Below, piece after piece: positions 62,947 through 64,000 of a stretch of DNA of 64,000 nucleotides (the first letter of the stretch is position 1; each line of letters begins with the position of its first letter). Made by a program: the position numbers and the translations under genes. Source of the DNA: Candidatus Cloacimonadota bacterium (lineage in GTDB: Bacteria; Muiribacteriota; UBA6191); the NCBI GenBank assembly GCA_023954715.1, contig JAGSHD010000004.1, positions 186,001 through 250,000 of the forward strand, in the 5' to 3' direction. Under the pieces are notes generated by a model. It saw nothing but the letters and a program-made list of their open reading frames with translations, was not told the origin of the DNA and made no database searches.

Positions 62947-64000
62947 CTAAAAATATAGTTTATAAATAAACGACATAAAAATTATTAAAAAAGCACATGT
63001 TTTAAAAACCATATCAGGATCAAACTTTGACTTGTCATCCAAATCAAGTCCTCGCCAAACCCTTGAATACTCATTTTCTTTGTTAAAAGTGGTTTGCGAT
63101 ACGGGTTCATCTCCTCTTAAAGCATCTACAACATCAAAAGCAGAGTTTAACTCTTCTCTTTCAACTTGATCTTCATGACCTTCTTGAATTCTTGTTGCTT
63201 TAGCCAATAAATCGGATAGTTTTCCCATTAAAACATCTAAGCTATCAATACTATTTTCGACACATACATCAGAAGTCATGACAAAAAGATTAGATAAATC
63301 AGCAAAAATGTCTGATGCTATTTGGTCTTTTCTAACCCTTAAATTTGCCAAAAAGTGAGCCCCCTCTAGTTGAGCATTACTCCCAGACTTGCTAAATGGC
63401 GCTTTATTCATTAACAATTCAAACATCAAACAAGATAAAAAGTAGACTTCTTCTGTATCTGAATTATTCAATAAATGATTATTAAATGAACCCTTTTGAA
63501 ATTTTAATAATTGTAAGCTTCCATCTTTAGCAACATAGAGCTCTTCTTTACTTAAAGATGTTCCTAACTCTGACTTTTTTGCCTTTTGAAGACACTGAGC
63601 TAGATTTAACAAAAACTGCAAAACAAAACATATGGGCAGCTCTAATTTATGGTGTATTAAATCCAACAAAGGAATCCCTTCAAAAGAGTTGGTCACCAAA
63701 AACAATTTCTTTTTCCATAAATCCATGTCATAAACCTCAAAAACTTGCTCATCCCTTCGAAGTTTTTTGAGGCCTTTTATTTCTTGAATCCAATTTCTCA
63801 AGTCTTTGTTTTTTCTGAAAAACTGATTTTTCATAACATATATGAATATATGTCGTTTTTCTTTGACATCTACTCCTCGAAACACATTGGTTTTTGATGT
63901 TTCAAACAATAAATTAAGCACACGGTATCTATCTTTAATTAGAAGATTTTTATTTGTCAGATTTAAAACAGGCTTCGTTTTGAATGCTGTCTCAATTGCC
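62947..64000 (-). CDS. Tail-anchored pseudokinase (Ser/Thr kinase-like), 5' end beyond window
   Basis: The reading frame stays open to the right edge, so the true start is outside; a GTG at 63921 is not the start, because the preceding NLLIKDRYRVLNLLFETS is the usual first strand of a kinase. Seen in order: VFRGVDVKEKRHIFIYVM (Lys-bearing strand region), SFEGIPLLDLI (hinge), then GTSLSKEELYVAKDGSLQLLKF, where an active kinase has HRDLKPxN and DFG. Both motifs are lost, so it should not phosphorylate. VYFLSCLMFELLMNKAPF fits helix F. A linker rich in charged residues leads to a C-terminal membrane anchor (FKTCAFLIIFMSFIYKLYF). Overall a membrane-tethered pseudokinase, coupled with rpe and a TPR protein. 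Confidence 0.7.
   Translation of the reverse strand, partial: AIETAFKTKPVLNLTNKNLLIKDRYRVLNLLFETSKTNVFRGVDVKEKRHIFIYVMKNQFFRKNKDLRNWIQEIKGLKKLRRDEQVFEVYDMDLWKKKLFLVTNSFEGIPLLDLIHHKLELPICFVLQFLLNLAQCLQKAKKSELGTSLSKEELYVAKDGSLQLLKFQKGSFNNHLLNNSDTEEVYFLSCLMFELLMNKAPFSKSGSNAQLEGAHFLANLRVRKDQIASDIFADLSNLFVMTSDVCVENSIDSLDVLMGKLSDLLAKATRIQEGHEDQVEREELNSAFDVVDALRGDEPVSQTTFNKENEYSRVWRGLDLDDKSKFDPDMVFKTCAFLIIFMSFIYKLYF

Overview
This is an AT-rich bacterial chromosome segment, roughly one third G+C by eye. No rRNA, tRNA, CRISPR array, insertion sequence or phage gene could be recognised. Genes are closely packed and mostly on the minus strand. The content points to a diderm (two-membrane) organism: an LptF/LptG-type permease, a lipoprotein with a lipobox, a beta-barrel protein ending in Phe, and type IV pilus / type II secretion parts. 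Two neighbourhoods, rnhB-ylqG-ylqH and rplU-prp-rpmA, together with the ACT + UPF0210 pair, are best known from Firmicutes and related phyla. A deep-branching diderm such as Margulisbacteria or a similar lineage fits this mixture, but that is inference and no marker here settles it.

Layout. 1-24.7 kb is dominated by three giant exported proteins on the minus strand. The first is a lipoprotein of at least 2,490 residues built from about 19 IPT/TIG-like repeats, running off the left edge. The other two are tandem paralogues of about 1,720 residues with FlgD-type Ig C-termini, in line with a FIST-domain adenylate cyclase. A HAD 5'-nucleotidase with a leader full of hairpins, an exported EcsC/TerB-like protein and a Nudix hydrolase lie among them. 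24.7-34.4 kb is a housekeeping block: ylqH-ylqG-rnhB (minus), then hpt, RNase G, L21, the L27-type protease Prp, L27, two small membrane proteins, ACT + UPF0210, and an LptF/G permease (plus).

34.4-53.5 kb holds cell-envelope and pilus genes: an exported alpha/beta hydrolase, a barrel protein with a PilB/GspE ATPase, and a papain-like amidase. It also holds a long minus-strand series beginning with a SNF2 helicase (51.2 kb). The series continues through a coiled-coil partner, a membrane TPR/pseudo-receiver protein, a protein with 20 YDDLLPP motifs and an exported TPR protein. After a 315 bp gap come a membrane pseudo-cyclase, a HEAT-repeat protein, a fusion of a truncated prepilin peptidase with a pseudopilin, and a second pseudopilin (40.0 kb). 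This is the best candidate for an undescribed system in the window. 51.4-64 kb holds a polytopic GT-C-like protein, a hexapeptide acyltransferase, glgC, an ECF T component, mdh, secD-secF (SecD carries two EF-hand loops), HU, and an operon of a tail-anchored pseudokinase (5' end beyond the window), rpe and a TPR protein.

Recurring theme: three proteins (pseudo-receiver, pseudo-cyclase, pseudokinase) keep a signalling fold but lack its catalytic residues. Several are encoded next to TPR or HEAT scaffolds and pilus parts. All functional calls come from reading motifs by eye; no database search was possible.
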